The position numbers and the translations under genes are program-made. This document shows, piece after piece, positions 35,380 to 45,601 of a DNA stretch of 60,000 nucleotides. The notes beneath the pieces were generated by a model. The model searched no databases. It was given only the letters and a program-made list of their open reading frames with translations, and was not told the origin of the DNA. Numbering within the stretch: the stretch's first letter is position 1; every line of letters begins with the position of its first letter. This DNA comes from Symsagittifera roscoffensis (Eukaryota; Xenacoelomorpha; Acoela; Convolutidae): NCBI RefSeq assembly GCF_963678635.1, contig NC_087070.1, positions 50,321,989 to 50,381,988 on the forward strand, read 5' to 3'.

Positions 35380-35866
35380 GTTTCGACTTTTGTAACGAAA
35401 GTAACGGAATATTAGTGCTCGGGGTTGGTTTTTTTTCTTCAGACAATTTTCGACTTTTTAACTAGCCGGACTTTTTCTGACGGAACTTTTTCTTATCATT
35501 CGAAAGATATTGTTGTCTTGAACCTAAATTTGAAAAGATATTTTACCTGTGATTATTTTTCGTAAAGTTAAAGAGTCAAAAATTGCCATTTTGGCCAATT
35601 CGGGACAATTACGCGCGATATATTGCTTGAAAAATTGTTCCAAATTGGTTGAAGGAAGCTCATGTGCCATAATCGATTTGTTACTAGCAGACAAATTTAT
35701 CTTTTTGTTCTTTGAATGGCGTGTGGTGGATGATTTTCACAAAAACCCTCAAACTAAAAAAAAATTCGTTTTTTTTTCTTATTACCTTCAACTTTTCATA
35801 ATATTAATGCTCCATAGACCTTAAAAGGCATTCGGAACAAGTCATGGCTTTGCCCTGATACGAGAG
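35380..35866 (+). mobile_element. HINE-like element, diverged ends (duplication copy 1)
   Basis: Starts GTTTCGACTTTTGTAACGAA, then GTAACGGAATATTAGTGCTCG, and ends with GGCATTCGGAACAAGTCATGG...GCCCTGATACGAGAG. The terminal CAGTCTTGTT is missing or altered. Confidence 0.5.
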
Positions 35867-36613
35867 TAGAGAAATAAATTGGAAATTGAACAGCTTATAA
35901 TTTATGAAAATTTTGAAAATTAGAAAATAACTCCCATATTAAGTTGTAGTTATTATCATATTGATAGGAGACTTGTTCCTCCTCTCTGAATGTTTTATCA
36001 TTTCAAATATATTGTTTCAACAAAATAATGGCACTTAAAAGTATTTCCCTTATTTTTTTGCAGAAATTAGTGCCGGGGGACTAGTCGGACTAGAAAAAAA
36101 AACAGAAAACAAACTGGCAAATGCAGATGTTTGTTGTCTTCTGCTTCATTTGAATTTTGAAAATTTCAGACGCATGATTTTAAGAGACCCGATTAGTTGT
36201 TAAGGACATGTATATTACAGTCGGGTCATTAATTGAAGTATAATGTGCATGTTTTTAGGCAAATCAAACCTGGGTGTTTCTCTTACCTCTCACATTCTGG
36301 GCAAAGTTATTTTGTTGAGCAAAGCTCTTTTTTTGCAACTCAAGGCCATTTTAAACCCTTAATAGCTGCAGCTGGGTCTAAATAAATATTCCCTAGCTCG
36401 TTTCAAGAACGTTGACTTTTTCTGTTTTTGATGCTCTCGGCCTTTTTTAAGTCAAAAAATAGTTTTTTGCCCCATTGTCTTCCAGATACCATAGTTCAGT
36501 TTCCACTTTTTCATTGTTGTTCTTTAGTAAATCTTGAATCAGCGTCGTCTGCAATTTTTTTGCGATAACCGATTTATCTGCTACCCAGTTTGAAAAGAAT
36601 CTTTCACGTTTAG

Positions 36614-36886
36614 CATTTGAATGTACGGACATTGATGATCTCAAACTAAACAGTACAATCTGCAGAAATATTCTGACCAATCACAGATCGGGAGACGGCA
36701 GCACTAGTTTTCGGCTAAATGACCGCATGCGAGTGATGTCTCCGAATATATTCGGCCAGGAGCACGTTCTGTCGGCCGAACGGGAGATCCACTTGTATAA
36801 TCTGATGCACACTTTTGGATTCTTCGTCGAAGTGCCAGACTGTTTCAAGAAGATCGGTTTTATTACATGTCTCAGTTACTTTCCCG
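36614..36886 (+). CDS. Exon 2B: second copy of the first CRD half
   Basis: This is the homologue of exon 2A, exactly 4858 bases downstream, with the same acceptor and a different but still good donor (CCCG|GTGAGT). All coding features are intact: cysteines 1-4, the PN..G motif and no stop. It carries Ser instead of Arg at residue 96 and Gly instead of Ser at 146, plus two silent changes. Because the exon is phase 1-1, splicing exon 1 to 2B to 3 gives a normal CRD. Splicing 1-2A-2B-3 would also stay in frame but would yield four unpaired-half cysteines, so mutually exclusive use is the sensible reading if both copies are real. Confidence 0.75.
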
Positions 36887-36985
36887 GTGAGTGCGTTGTC
36901 AACGCAAAGCTAAAAACATCCAAATTGGCCAATTTTAAATTTTGTTTGACAATTTGCTAATTTGAATTGTTTCTATTTGAAGACT

Positions 36986-37313
36986 AACAACACTGCTCGT
37001 ATCAGGGCAAAACTTTGAATTTTATGACTGCATATTTAGGCCAATTTTAAAAAAGTGGTTAAAAATTGATAAGAATTGTTAAAAATTGATCAAAGAAAAT
37101 CATGTTTTAATCATCCCAAAATGGCCAAATTAGCAACTTTTGAGCCTCCATAACTATGCAAAAAGTCATCACAGGAAAGTTTTTTGTACATTGGCGCTCT
37201 GGACAGCGACATTTTTTCTGATAATTTAAATAAAAAATTCCATGGAAAACGCTGAATTAAGAAATCCAAATTAGACTGAATAAAAAAACCACCACACTCA
37301 TAATAATTTCGCC
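36986..37313 (-). mobile_element. HINE-like element, minus strand, diverged (duplication copy 2)
   Basis: Copy of the element at 32128-32455, offset 4858. Confidence 0.4.
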
Positions 37314-37321
37314 AATTTTTT

Positions 37322-37691
37322 GAAATGTTTTGCGCGTTAGTTGTCCCTAATTAGCTTAGCTGGTGTTTTTCAGAACGCCAAAACCTTGCAAAAAATGATC
37401 ACAAGTGAAATATCGCGTAAGCGTAGAGTTAATCCGTCTTAGAAATTGTTCCAAATTGGTTGAAAGAAGCTTATTTGCCATAATTGATTTGATACAAGGT
37501 GCGAAATCTATCCTTTTGTACTTTATATGGCGTGTGGGGAGATGATTTTCAAAAAAAAACTTCGAACTTTGGAAAAAAAGTTTCATTTTGTTCTATTACA
37601 TTTAATTTTTTTAAAATGTTATTAGTGCTCCATAACGCTTAAAAAGCAGTCGGAACATCCAGGGTTTCGCCCTGATATCAGCAGTCTTGTT
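37322..37691 (+). mobile_element. HINE-like element, 5'-truncated (duplication copy 2)
   Basis: Copy of 32465-32833; one of the few differences is GCTTAAAAAGCAGTCGG for GTTTAAAAGGCAGTCGG. Confidence 0.55.
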
Positions 37692-37893
37692 CCGACTTTT
37701 TTAACGAAAATAACGGAATATTTTTGCTCGGGTGCTTTTTTTCTTCAGACAATTTTCGACGTTTTAACTAGCCATTTTTGACGAAATTTTTTGTATATTT
37801 TTCAAAAGCTATTGTTGTCTTGAGCTGAAGTTTGAAAAAATATTTTACCTGTGATCATTTTTTGTAAAGTTATGGCGGTTCAAAGTTTGCTAC

Positions 37894-37958
<65 letters not shown>

Positions 37959-37959
37959 C

Positions 37960-38002
<43 letters not shown>

Positions 38003-38003
38003 A
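37894..38003. repeat. (ATAG)n microsatellite, tract 1, duplication copy 2
   Basis: About 27 units, longer than tract 1 of copy 1, one interruption (ACAG). Confidence 0.95.
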
Positions 38004-38041
38004 TGGAAAAATACAAGTTATGGCGGTTCAAAGATTGCTAC

Positions 38042-38103
<62 letters not shown>

Positions 38104-38120
38104 TGATAGTTAGATAGATG

Positions 38121-38166
<46 letters not shown>

Positions 38167-38179
38167 ATGGATAGATAGA
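38042..38179. repeat. (ATAG)n microsatellite, tract 2, duplication copy 2
   Basis: About 34 units, with interruptions TTGA, TAGTTAG and ATGG shared in part with copy 1. Confidence 0.95.
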
Positions 38180-38792
38180 TGCCAATTTGGGACAATTAAC
38201 GCGCGATACATTTCGCGCTATTAAAGCGTAAGCGGAGATTTAATGAATATTAGAAATCGTTCCAAATTGGTTGAAGGAAGCTTAATTACCATAAATGATG
38301 TGTTACTAAGAGTGAAGTTTATTACTTTGTAATTTATATGGCGTGTGGTGTGATGATTTCATTTTATTTGTAATACATATAATTTTTTCAGGCTATTACT
38401 GCTCCATAGACCTTAAAAAGCGGTCGAAACCGTCAGGGGTTCACCTTGATACGAACTGTTTTGTTTTTAATTTGTTGATGGAAGCTCTTTCATGCAAATC
38501 TAATACTCTTTTTGAGTTAAGGGCTCCGTGTTTTCCTTTTTTTAAGAACTGTTTAAGTTTCAGATTTCTGGATGTACTTTTGGATGCCCCCTGAATTCGG
38601 GTGTTCAATTTAAAATCTTTTTAAAAAAATAAAAATGTTTTTTTTTTTTTAATTAAGATCAAAACAGAACAAACTCAGATTCGGACAGTTTAACAGAAAT
38701 CGGAGTCACAATAAATTGAAACGTTTTACGTAAAATAAATTTCAAAGTTTTAATTTTTGTCCTTTGTGCCAAAACTGAAAGAACTTCAATAT

Positions 38793-39185
38793 CAGGGGCG
38801 GATTTAAGGGGGAGCGGGGGGCGGATGCTTCCCCTCTCAGGGAATCGACCCCCTGCCGACCCAAAGGTTCCCTCCCCCTTTGTACTATTTTGAGACATTC
38901 ATTTTCGGTGACGGATCATAAAACTTTTCTAAGGGCGCCTTCGGCGCTAATATATACTATGTTTGAGGGCGGATTGCGCGCCGAGAAAACGCAATTTTTT
39001 TATTATAATTTTCCGAAAACTGCCTAAAAACACCTTTTGTGGCCTGCTTTTTCAAAAATTTCCCTTCGGCGCAGAAAAAATTGTCAACTTTTTAGTGCTT
39101 TGGGAGAGCTCGAAAAATCAATTTTGTCGACTTAAAAAAAGGTCGTCAAAAATTTTGAAATTTTTTTGAAAATCCGCCACCCTAG
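38793..39185. mobile_element. Possible hAT-like non-autonomous element, copy 2
   Basis: Copy of 33985-34378 with the same ends. Confidence 0.35.
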
Positions 39186-40186
39186 ATCCTAGATGACCCT
39201 AATGAGACAATCCTAGAAGATCCTCGAGACAATCCTAGATGACCCTAATGACCCTTCTTGCAACTTTGAATGACGTGACAAAAATTTTTCGAAAAAACTT
39301 TATTCGCCGATTTTTCATCTCTTGGAAGTGCGCCAACTAAAATGCAACTGAGCCACGAACAATTCAAGTTCAAATTCGAATAGTTCACAGCCGGAAAGAA
39401 ACAGTGTTCAAATTCAAATAGTTCACCGCCAGAAAGAAACAGTTGCAAATTAAACTTTTAAAAGGGCTGACATTATTTTCATTAATTGCGTACATATCTT
39501 GGCGCGTAATATTTTTTAGTAATGGCTTGTGCAATAGGTAGCTAAAGCGTAGTCTTTATAACTCATTTTTCACATGTTTGAAAATAAAGACCGACTCGCC
39601 TTTAAACTCTGTTTCCAAAAAACTAACAAAAAAACTCTTGTCTCAAATTACAACTGTCATCCGATTCAAATGAAACAAACTCATTTTATTCTGACTGTTT
39701 AACAAAAATCGAGAGACTCGATTTTTTGTTCATTAAAAATTGAACTTCAAATTGTCTAATAAAAATGTAACCACAAACACTTATTACCAGCTTTTCATCA
39801 AACTTTTCGTTTTGAATTTTTGGGGATCTGAACCATGCCTTAAAAAAATCCAAATGAAAATAGTTTTGACCCTCGTCACCTTCTTTTTGGAGTTGCGTAA
39901 AGTTCAATCATTACTACGAATTTTCACTAACTCACAAGCGATCGAATCAAAAACAGGTAGATGCAAAAAGCTAAAATTCAACGAGTACTGAAACGAAACA
40001 GCGATCAATGAGAGCTCAAATTCAAATAGTTGAAAAACCGCAGGAATATAAAAGCGCAACTTTTAACAATTAAACCTGACTTTGTTTTTTTTGGTTGGCT
40101 TAACTACTAATTGGTTGGATTAACTGTCATAGAGAAATCACTGAAGTCTGCTTCTGTTGTCAAAAGTTGCCGCACAAACTTTAATT

Positions 40187-40672
40187 GTTTCGACTTTTGT
40201 AACGAAAGTAACGGAATATTAGTGCTCGGGGTTGGTTTTTTTTTCTTCAGACAATTTTCGACTTTTTAACTAGCCGGACTTTTTCTGACGGAACTTTTTC
40301 TTATCATTCGAAAGATATTGTTGTCTTGAACCTAAATTTGAAAAGATATTTTGCCTGTGAATATTTTTCGTAAAGTTAAAGAGTCAAAGATTGCCATTTT
40401 GGCCAATTCGGGACAATTACGCGCGATATATTGCTTGAAAAATTGTTCCAAATTGGTTGAAGGAAGCTCATGTGCCATAATCGATTTGTTACTAGCAGAC
40501 AAATTTATCTTTTTGTTCTTTGAATGGCGTGTGGTGGATGATTTTCACAAAAACCCTCAAACTAAAAAAAAATTCGTTTTTTTCTTATTACCTTCAACTT
40601 TTCATAATATTAATGCTCCATAGACCTTAAAAGGCATTCGGAACAAGTCATGGCTTTGCCCTGATACGAGAG
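40187..40672 (+). mobile_element. HINE-like element, diverged ends (duplication copy 2)
   Basis: Copy of 35380-35866, offset 4807. Confidence 0.5.
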
Positions 40673-41076
40673 TAGAGAAATAAATTGGAAATTGAACAGC
40701 TTATAATTTATGAAAATTTTGAAAATTAGAAAATAACTCCCATATTAAGTTGTAGTTATTATCATATTGATAGGAGACTTGTTCCTCCTCTCTGAATGTT
40801 TTATCATTTCAAATATATTGTTTCAACAAAATAATGGCACTTAAAAGTATTTCCCTTATTTTTTTGCAGAAATTAGTGCCGGGGGACTAGTCGGACTAGA
40901 AAAAAAAACAGAAAACAAACTGGCAAATGCAGATGTTTGTTGTCTTCTGCTTCATTTGAATTTTGAAAATTTCAGACGCATGATTTTAAGAGACCCGATT
41001 AGTTGTTAAGGACATGTATATTACAGTCGGGTCATTAATTGAAGTATAATGTGCATGTTTTTAGGCAAATCAAACC

Positions 41077-43887
41077 CTATTCTGATTGAAACTCCCTGAA
41101 GTTTGCAATTTGTCAGATCGCGAGGCCTAATCAAGCTTCTTAGTTTTATTGCTATTTGCATCTTTTGCTTTACCTCCTTACAATTGCATCTCATTAATGT
41201 CATTCCCTTTAGATGTTTTTGCACCTGGAATAGCACTCTGACGTACTGCTCACCAATCTCCGATGCTACTAACTGTGCCAAGCACGCAACAATAGCTTAA
41301 ACAAAAAACAAATTTTCGACTATCGAGCCAGATGAATATTTGACGATAGATTCTTGAATGAAAAAATGTTTGTAAACATTTTCCATACAAACGCTTGCCG
41401 GGATGCCAGAAGATTTTTTGAATTTATGTTTATTTTATCATTGAAAGACATGGCAAACATTTTTATTTAAAGGTTTTCAAAAGCTTCAAGTCGGTCAAAG
41501 TAAAAGAGTAAACAGAATCTAAATTGACTTATCTGAGACTTGAACAGTATTTATATGAAAACACAAATATTTTGTCTCCCGGAGGAGCTTTGAGCTCCAT
41601 TCTTTGATTGGAGTTGCGCTATAGATACACCCGACCACCGCAAACTGAGAAACTGAAAAAATTGGAAAAATGTTCTTGTTCCCGATCGGGATTCGAACCT
41701 GTTCAACAGAGGTGTGAGATCAAAACATATACGTACGACTATGCTAGTAGTTAAAATCAAAACGTTAAAAATTTTCAACAAGCAGCCGATTCAGTTATCG
41801 CTTTTGCCGTAAAAATTTGAGATTTTTCCGTGAGAAGTGATTTGAAATTCATCTGTCAATTTCGTCTATTCCCTAGATTGTCGAGTCTTAATGCGAAAAA
41901 AAAACTGAGGAAAAAATAGCGGTTACGCTTACGCTGCGAGATTGTCATTCTCGGAATCAGAAGTATAACGTTAAAAACTCGCGATGGCTCGTTGAAATTG
42001 GATTTAACTCAAGCGTTGCGCGCACTCATAGGGAAGGGTGGCGGAAAAATGCGGACCATCATGGTTTTTTATTACTAGCTGCTACAACTAGTATGAGAAA
42101 TATCATGTAGAGTGATTTATTTGATCAGCTTAAAGTTAACTCTGGTAAGTAGGACAAAAATCTAAAACATGTCCTGCGTGCACATTGAATCGAAGCGTGG
42201 CATAGTTACTTGAAACCAAAAAAACTGTTTAAATTTGGCACTTTAGTTTTTGAGAATTATATTTTCAAATAACTTTTTTGCTGCTCCTAACTCCAACGAA
42301 AAAGAAGAAAACATATGCTTTGGTTGTTTTTTTGTTCAATAATCTTTTGAAACAAAGTTTGCTAGGGGGAATCAAACCATCATGATCTCAATTGGGTTGC
42401 CTCGCATTATATTAAAATTGCTTTTAGCCTCGATAATTTAACCGTTCAATATTTCAATTCTATATCAATGATGCTGCATGCGCATCACGAGTTTTTCGTG
42501 CACACAAACTTGTTGCAACAAAAGTAAAACTGAATGATCAAATATCTTTATATGTTCAAATTTTGACATTTAAAATTTTCTATTGATAGTCCAAAATTCC
42601 TGGAAAATCAAAATTTTTCCTACTAATAGTTAGTGCAGACAAGCAGTGTTGTTGAGAGATATCGGCTTTTCTGTAAAAGGTCTGAAAGCCAAAAAAAAAC
42701 TAAATTTCAGCTCAATTTCTAGAGAGCACTTAATCCATTCCTTAAAAACTGGACGTGTCTCGACTAATACGAGTTTCGTTTAGCCTGTTTGTAAATTTTA
42801 GCCTTCCCAATGATAGCCATGTTGCTGTGCAAGTCGCTCAGAATTTTCCGACCACATTTTCAGAAAAAAATCTTTGTTTTCGTTTTTTTTTCTCCAAATT
42901 AATGTCTTTTTTGTACTTCGTGTGATGAAACAGCTATACCAAAGCGTAGAATTTAATTGAATTAGGTATAAGCAAACCCAATAGACTTCCAAAGTCAAAT
43001 AACTTATTAAAAAATATATTCTTGCAAATATTTTTTTTCTTTTTTTTTGCAAATTTTTTTCATATTTTTAAATTTTTTTGCCATAGAAGAGCTAAGCGAA
43101 ACTTCCAAAACGAGTTTTATTATTAGTAAAATCAAGTTTCTTTAGCCTAAACTTCTAATTTTTATATATAACAAATGTTACTCGATTGTTTTACATGCTG
43201 AAAAATAGACGAAAAAATAATAGTTTTAAGCCGATCACTCTCGACACAAGGAAATTTTTTTTGAAGTTCTCAAATCTCGACTAGAAGGTTTTATTATGTT
43301 ATGTCAGTCGATCCTGTCCAGTGATTATCTGTGGAACTTGATTTTGAGTGGGAAATAAGGGAAAAAAAACAAAAATACACCCAAATACAAAATTCATCCC
43401 CAGTTTTAATGGTCGGAACAAAAAGACAACTAAGTACGTATAAAATAAAGCAAGAAAAGTAAAAATACGTACGGATTCCATTTTGTCTTCAGTTCAACTC
43501 AAAGATAAAAATCATTTTGCCAAAACATTTCTGATATTAAATCTTGTCAGACTGAAAAATCAAAAGTAAAGAATAAGATTTGATTTATACTATGAAGTAG
43601 TACAAACAAGTCATACCAAACCTACAAATGCTGTAACGGATCAGAAACTACTCTAAGAGAATTCTTATCTCAAATTAGTCTTTTCGAATTTGTTAACGTT
43701 GTTGGAAGGACTTTATATCAAAATGTTTTGAAAAACCTGAATTTTGATGTCCGATCAAAATTAAATTTTTTGAAGCTTACAAAATATTCGATTCAGATAT
43801 ACTTATTTTATAGAATTTTTTGCGAAATGGGTGGATATTTGTTTTGAATGATTCTCAAGTTGTTATTGTTTTGAATTTATTTTTCAG
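41077..43887 (+). other. Unique part of the last large intron of the FZ gene
   Basis: Intron sequence between the duplicated block and exon 3. A + strand frame at 41103-41300 has a hydrophobic stretch (LLSFIAICIFCF) and, after an acceptor-like CATTCCCTTTAG, a cysteine-bearing tail (CFCTW, YCSP, NCAK), but no matching donor or family was recognised. A tRNA-like sequence lies at 41675-41757. A good donor-like GGTAAGT at 42144 has no convincing exon before it. No other coding signal seen. Confidence 0.4.
41675..41757 (-). repeat. Degenerate tRNA-like sequence (SINE head or tRNA pseudogene)
   Basis: On the minus strand TAGCATAGTCG fits an A box and, about 40 bases on, AGGTTCGAATCCCG is a perfect B box (GGTTCGAATCC). 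T-stem, D-stem and acceptor pairing are poor, so this is not a working tRNA gene. Confidence 0.35.
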
Positions 43888-44009
43888 TTTGTGCGGAGGA
43901 TGCTTCAAACGGAGGTCACTGGAGGATCCTGCCGTGTCGCAAAACATGCAAACAGGTGCTCAGAAAGTGTCCCGAGGCCGGGAAGTTTTCCTCGCAACTT
44001 CCTAATAAG
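43888..44009 (+). CDS. Exon 3: CRD cysteines 5-8
   Basis: The acceptor is TTATTTTTCAG and the donor AATAAG|GTAAAA. Two leading bases complete the codon left by exon 2 (Val), then 40 codons follow. They encode CAEDASNGGHWR, LPCRKTCKQVL, RKCPEAGKF, SSQLPNK. The string PCRKTC with a further cysteine seven residues on is the hallmark PCR..C...C pattern of FZ domains, and this exon is the clearest evidence for the family assignment. An alternative frame open from 43820 to 44005 crosses the acceptor and lacks the family pattern, so it is a shadow. The exon ends in phase 0. Confidence 0.85.
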
Positions 44010-44340
44010 GTAAAAAAAACATTACAGTATAATTTATGCTATTTTTTCCCATTTACCAAAAGAAAAGTGAAAGTTTTTTTACCACTGCTTCTGAGGAACT
44101 GAGGAAAAACAGCTAGAAAAGCAAAACTTAGTAACACTTTTGGCGTAACAAAATATATTTGTTTTTGCTGTTTTAAGCAATGCCTCTAAAACAAAAACTT
44201 TAAAGCTACGTAGTTGTATAAAATATTTTGCACCAAAAACTTTTAATCCAAATGTTTAAAAACGTATTTTTTTCAGTCAACCGTATTTAAAGCCGCCAAC
44301 AATAATTATTTTCAATGATATTCACGGGTTTTTTGTTTAG

Positions 44341-44463
44341 GGCTCCTCGATTCCCTTCTATCCTCGCAAAGATCTTCTAGAATGTTCCAAGTTGCCCATA
44401 CATCAGCCATGTATTGCTCCAACAGTCATGGACATGATTTTAAACGAAGGATACGATGACTGA
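44341..44463 (+). CDS. Exon 4: CRD end, cysteines 9-10, and stop codon
   Basis: The acceptor TTTTTTGTTTAG precedes 40 codons and a TGA. The exon encodes GSSIPFYPRKD, LLECSKLPIHQPC (cysteines 9 and 10; compare the L.C..FP.H...C end of FZ domains) and a short tail ending EGYDD. The domain therefore ends 16 residues before the protein end, leaving no room for a transmembrane segment or any other module. The 331-base intron before it is the only short one after exon 1. The 3' UTR follows. Confidence 0.85.
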   Translation, partial: GSSIPFYPRKDLLECSKLPIHQPCIAPTVMDMILNEGYDD

Positions 44464-44800
44464 GCCACACACTGTTCAATGGCCATAGTCACGATACCAT
44501 GATTAACATGAAATGATATTTGATAACTGTAGTAAAGAACCTCAATTGTATTTAAATAAGCGAAACTGTCTCGCTTATTATCTGACTAAATAACATGTTT
44601 ACTTAATCTAACTGTGAATAACCTAAAATATTATCAGAATAGAAGTGAAAAAGAATTGGTTTTAAAAACTAATTCTGTTTTTTTTTTCTGATCAAAACAT
44701 TCTTTTTCGAAATTTTGCTATGAGAGAAACCTTTGAACCGAGCTACCGAAAAACACTTCAATAGTTTACTTGCGACAATAAATCGTAGAATTATGCTGTA
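44464..44800 (+). terminator. Probable 3' UTR with polyadenylation signal of the FZ-domain gene
   Basis: AT-rich sequence after the stop, with AATAAA at 44777-44782 about 315 bases downstream. The exact cleavage site cannot be seen. No further open frame continues the gene. Confidence 0.4.
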
Positions 44801-45601
44801 GAACGTTAAACCGTATAACTACAGTGGGTGGTGTTTTTATTGAAGAAAAAATTTATTTCCCCAAGACTTATAACAAAATTAGTCAATATTCTGCGTTAGA
44901 AACTAAGGAGAGGAAAACTTGAAGACATATGCAATACCCACTAATAGGCTACCTTTAAAATGGAATAACCTGTCAAAATAATTTCACTATTGATTTCACC
45001 TCCTTTCAAAAGAAATTTTTAATTGATTTCACCTCCATTCGGTAGGTAAGAAACAGAAAAAACGTCAGACAAAAACGATGCACGAAACACGTCAGATAAA
45101 ATTGAGATAATTGATATTCTAAAACTTGAAGAAAAAAATGTATAAAAATTGATAATATGATATAAAATGGCAAATTGAAAAGTCAATCTTTGTAGCGTTT
45201 ATTTCAAACATTTTGCTTTGCAGACAAATTTAAAGCGAAGATCAACTCATATTTATCTTTTCACGGTTCTTAATTTAAAGCAACTACTACGAGGCCGATT
45301 TGTACTCTGGATAAGCGCAGTGCTTGGCGTTTGTAGGACTCTAGAATCCAGAAACGAGTCTTTAAACATTCTTACAGTGGAATCCACTTACAAAATTGCC
45401 TGTAAAGATGCCTGTAACGAAAAATTTTTTTGGTCGGCGTACTATTAATTCTAAGGAGTCCGTAGCAAGCAAAGATAACAGTTCAATTCGGATTTCACAA
45501 ATTATTGAAGTAAAACCCTCAATTTTGATTCTAAAACCTTCAAAATTTTAAAGTGAATTCCGCATTGTTTTAAAACTGAACTAATCTAAAACCAGTTCTA
45601 G
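44801..45601. other. No gene recognised
   Basis: AT-rich. A + strand frame at 45218-45448 (76 codons, with CRTLESRNESLN) is preceded by an acceptor-like CATTTTGCTTTGCAG and followed by a stop; no family or donor was recognised. Confidence 0.35.

Larger units (their letters stand above)
31417..36270 (+). repeat. Tandem duplication, copy 1 (4.85 kb), containing exon 2A
   Basis: The sequence from GTGTTTCTCTTACC at 31417 to AAATCAAACC at 36270 recurs almost unchanged at 36274-41076, about 98-99% identical by eye apart from microsatellite length. It contains the end of intron 1, exon 2A, a truncated minus-strand repeat element, two head-to-tail plus-strand repeat elements with GATA tracts, a hAT-like inverted-repeat element and a further repeat element copy at 35380. 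Copy 1 is 4854 bases; copy 2 is 4803. Confidence 0.95.
37689..38465 (+). mobile_element. HINE-like element with GATA tracts (duplication copy 2)
   Basis: Copy of 32831-33658 with the same head-to-tail start and different microsatellite lengths. Confidence 0.6.
36274..41076 (+). repeat. Tandem duplication, copy 2 (4.80 kb), containing exon 2B
   Basis: Second copy of the block at 31417-36270. The offset is 4857-4858 through exon 2 and falls to about 4806 after the GATA tracts, so nearly all the length difference is microsatellite. Copy 1 and copy 2 are separated by three bases (TGG, 36271-36273) that match neither outer flank. Unique intron sequence starts at 41077. Confidence 0.95.
31096..44463 (+). 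other. Gene: small secreted Frizzled-domain (CRD) protein, with duplicated exon 2
   Basis: Gene model built by hand from splice sites and reading frame: exon 1 31096-31288, exon 2A 31756-32028 or exon 2B 36614-36886, exon 3 43888-44009, exon 4 44341-44463. Introns are phase 1, phase 1 and phase 0 and every junction keeps the frame. With one exon 2 the product is 236 residues: a signal peptide, a hydrophilic linker, and one FZ domain with cysteines at residues 68, 81, 141, 150, 157, 172, 176, 183, 211 and 220, i.e. the ten-cysteine pattern of Frizzled and secreted Frizzled-related proteins. FZ domains bind Wnt-type lipidated ligands at the cell surface; this one has no visible membrane segment, kinase or netrin module after the domain, so a secreted Wnt-binding or decoy role is inferred, not shown. 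The large introns are filled with repeats. Orthology to a named gene is not claimed. Confidence 0.82.

Noticed and set aside
41675-41757. Functional tRNA gene
   Set aside because: B box is perfect but T, D and acceptor stems do not pair.
43820-44005. 61-codon + strand frame over exon 3
   Set aside because: Wrong frame; it runs across the acceptor and lacks the cysteine pattern.
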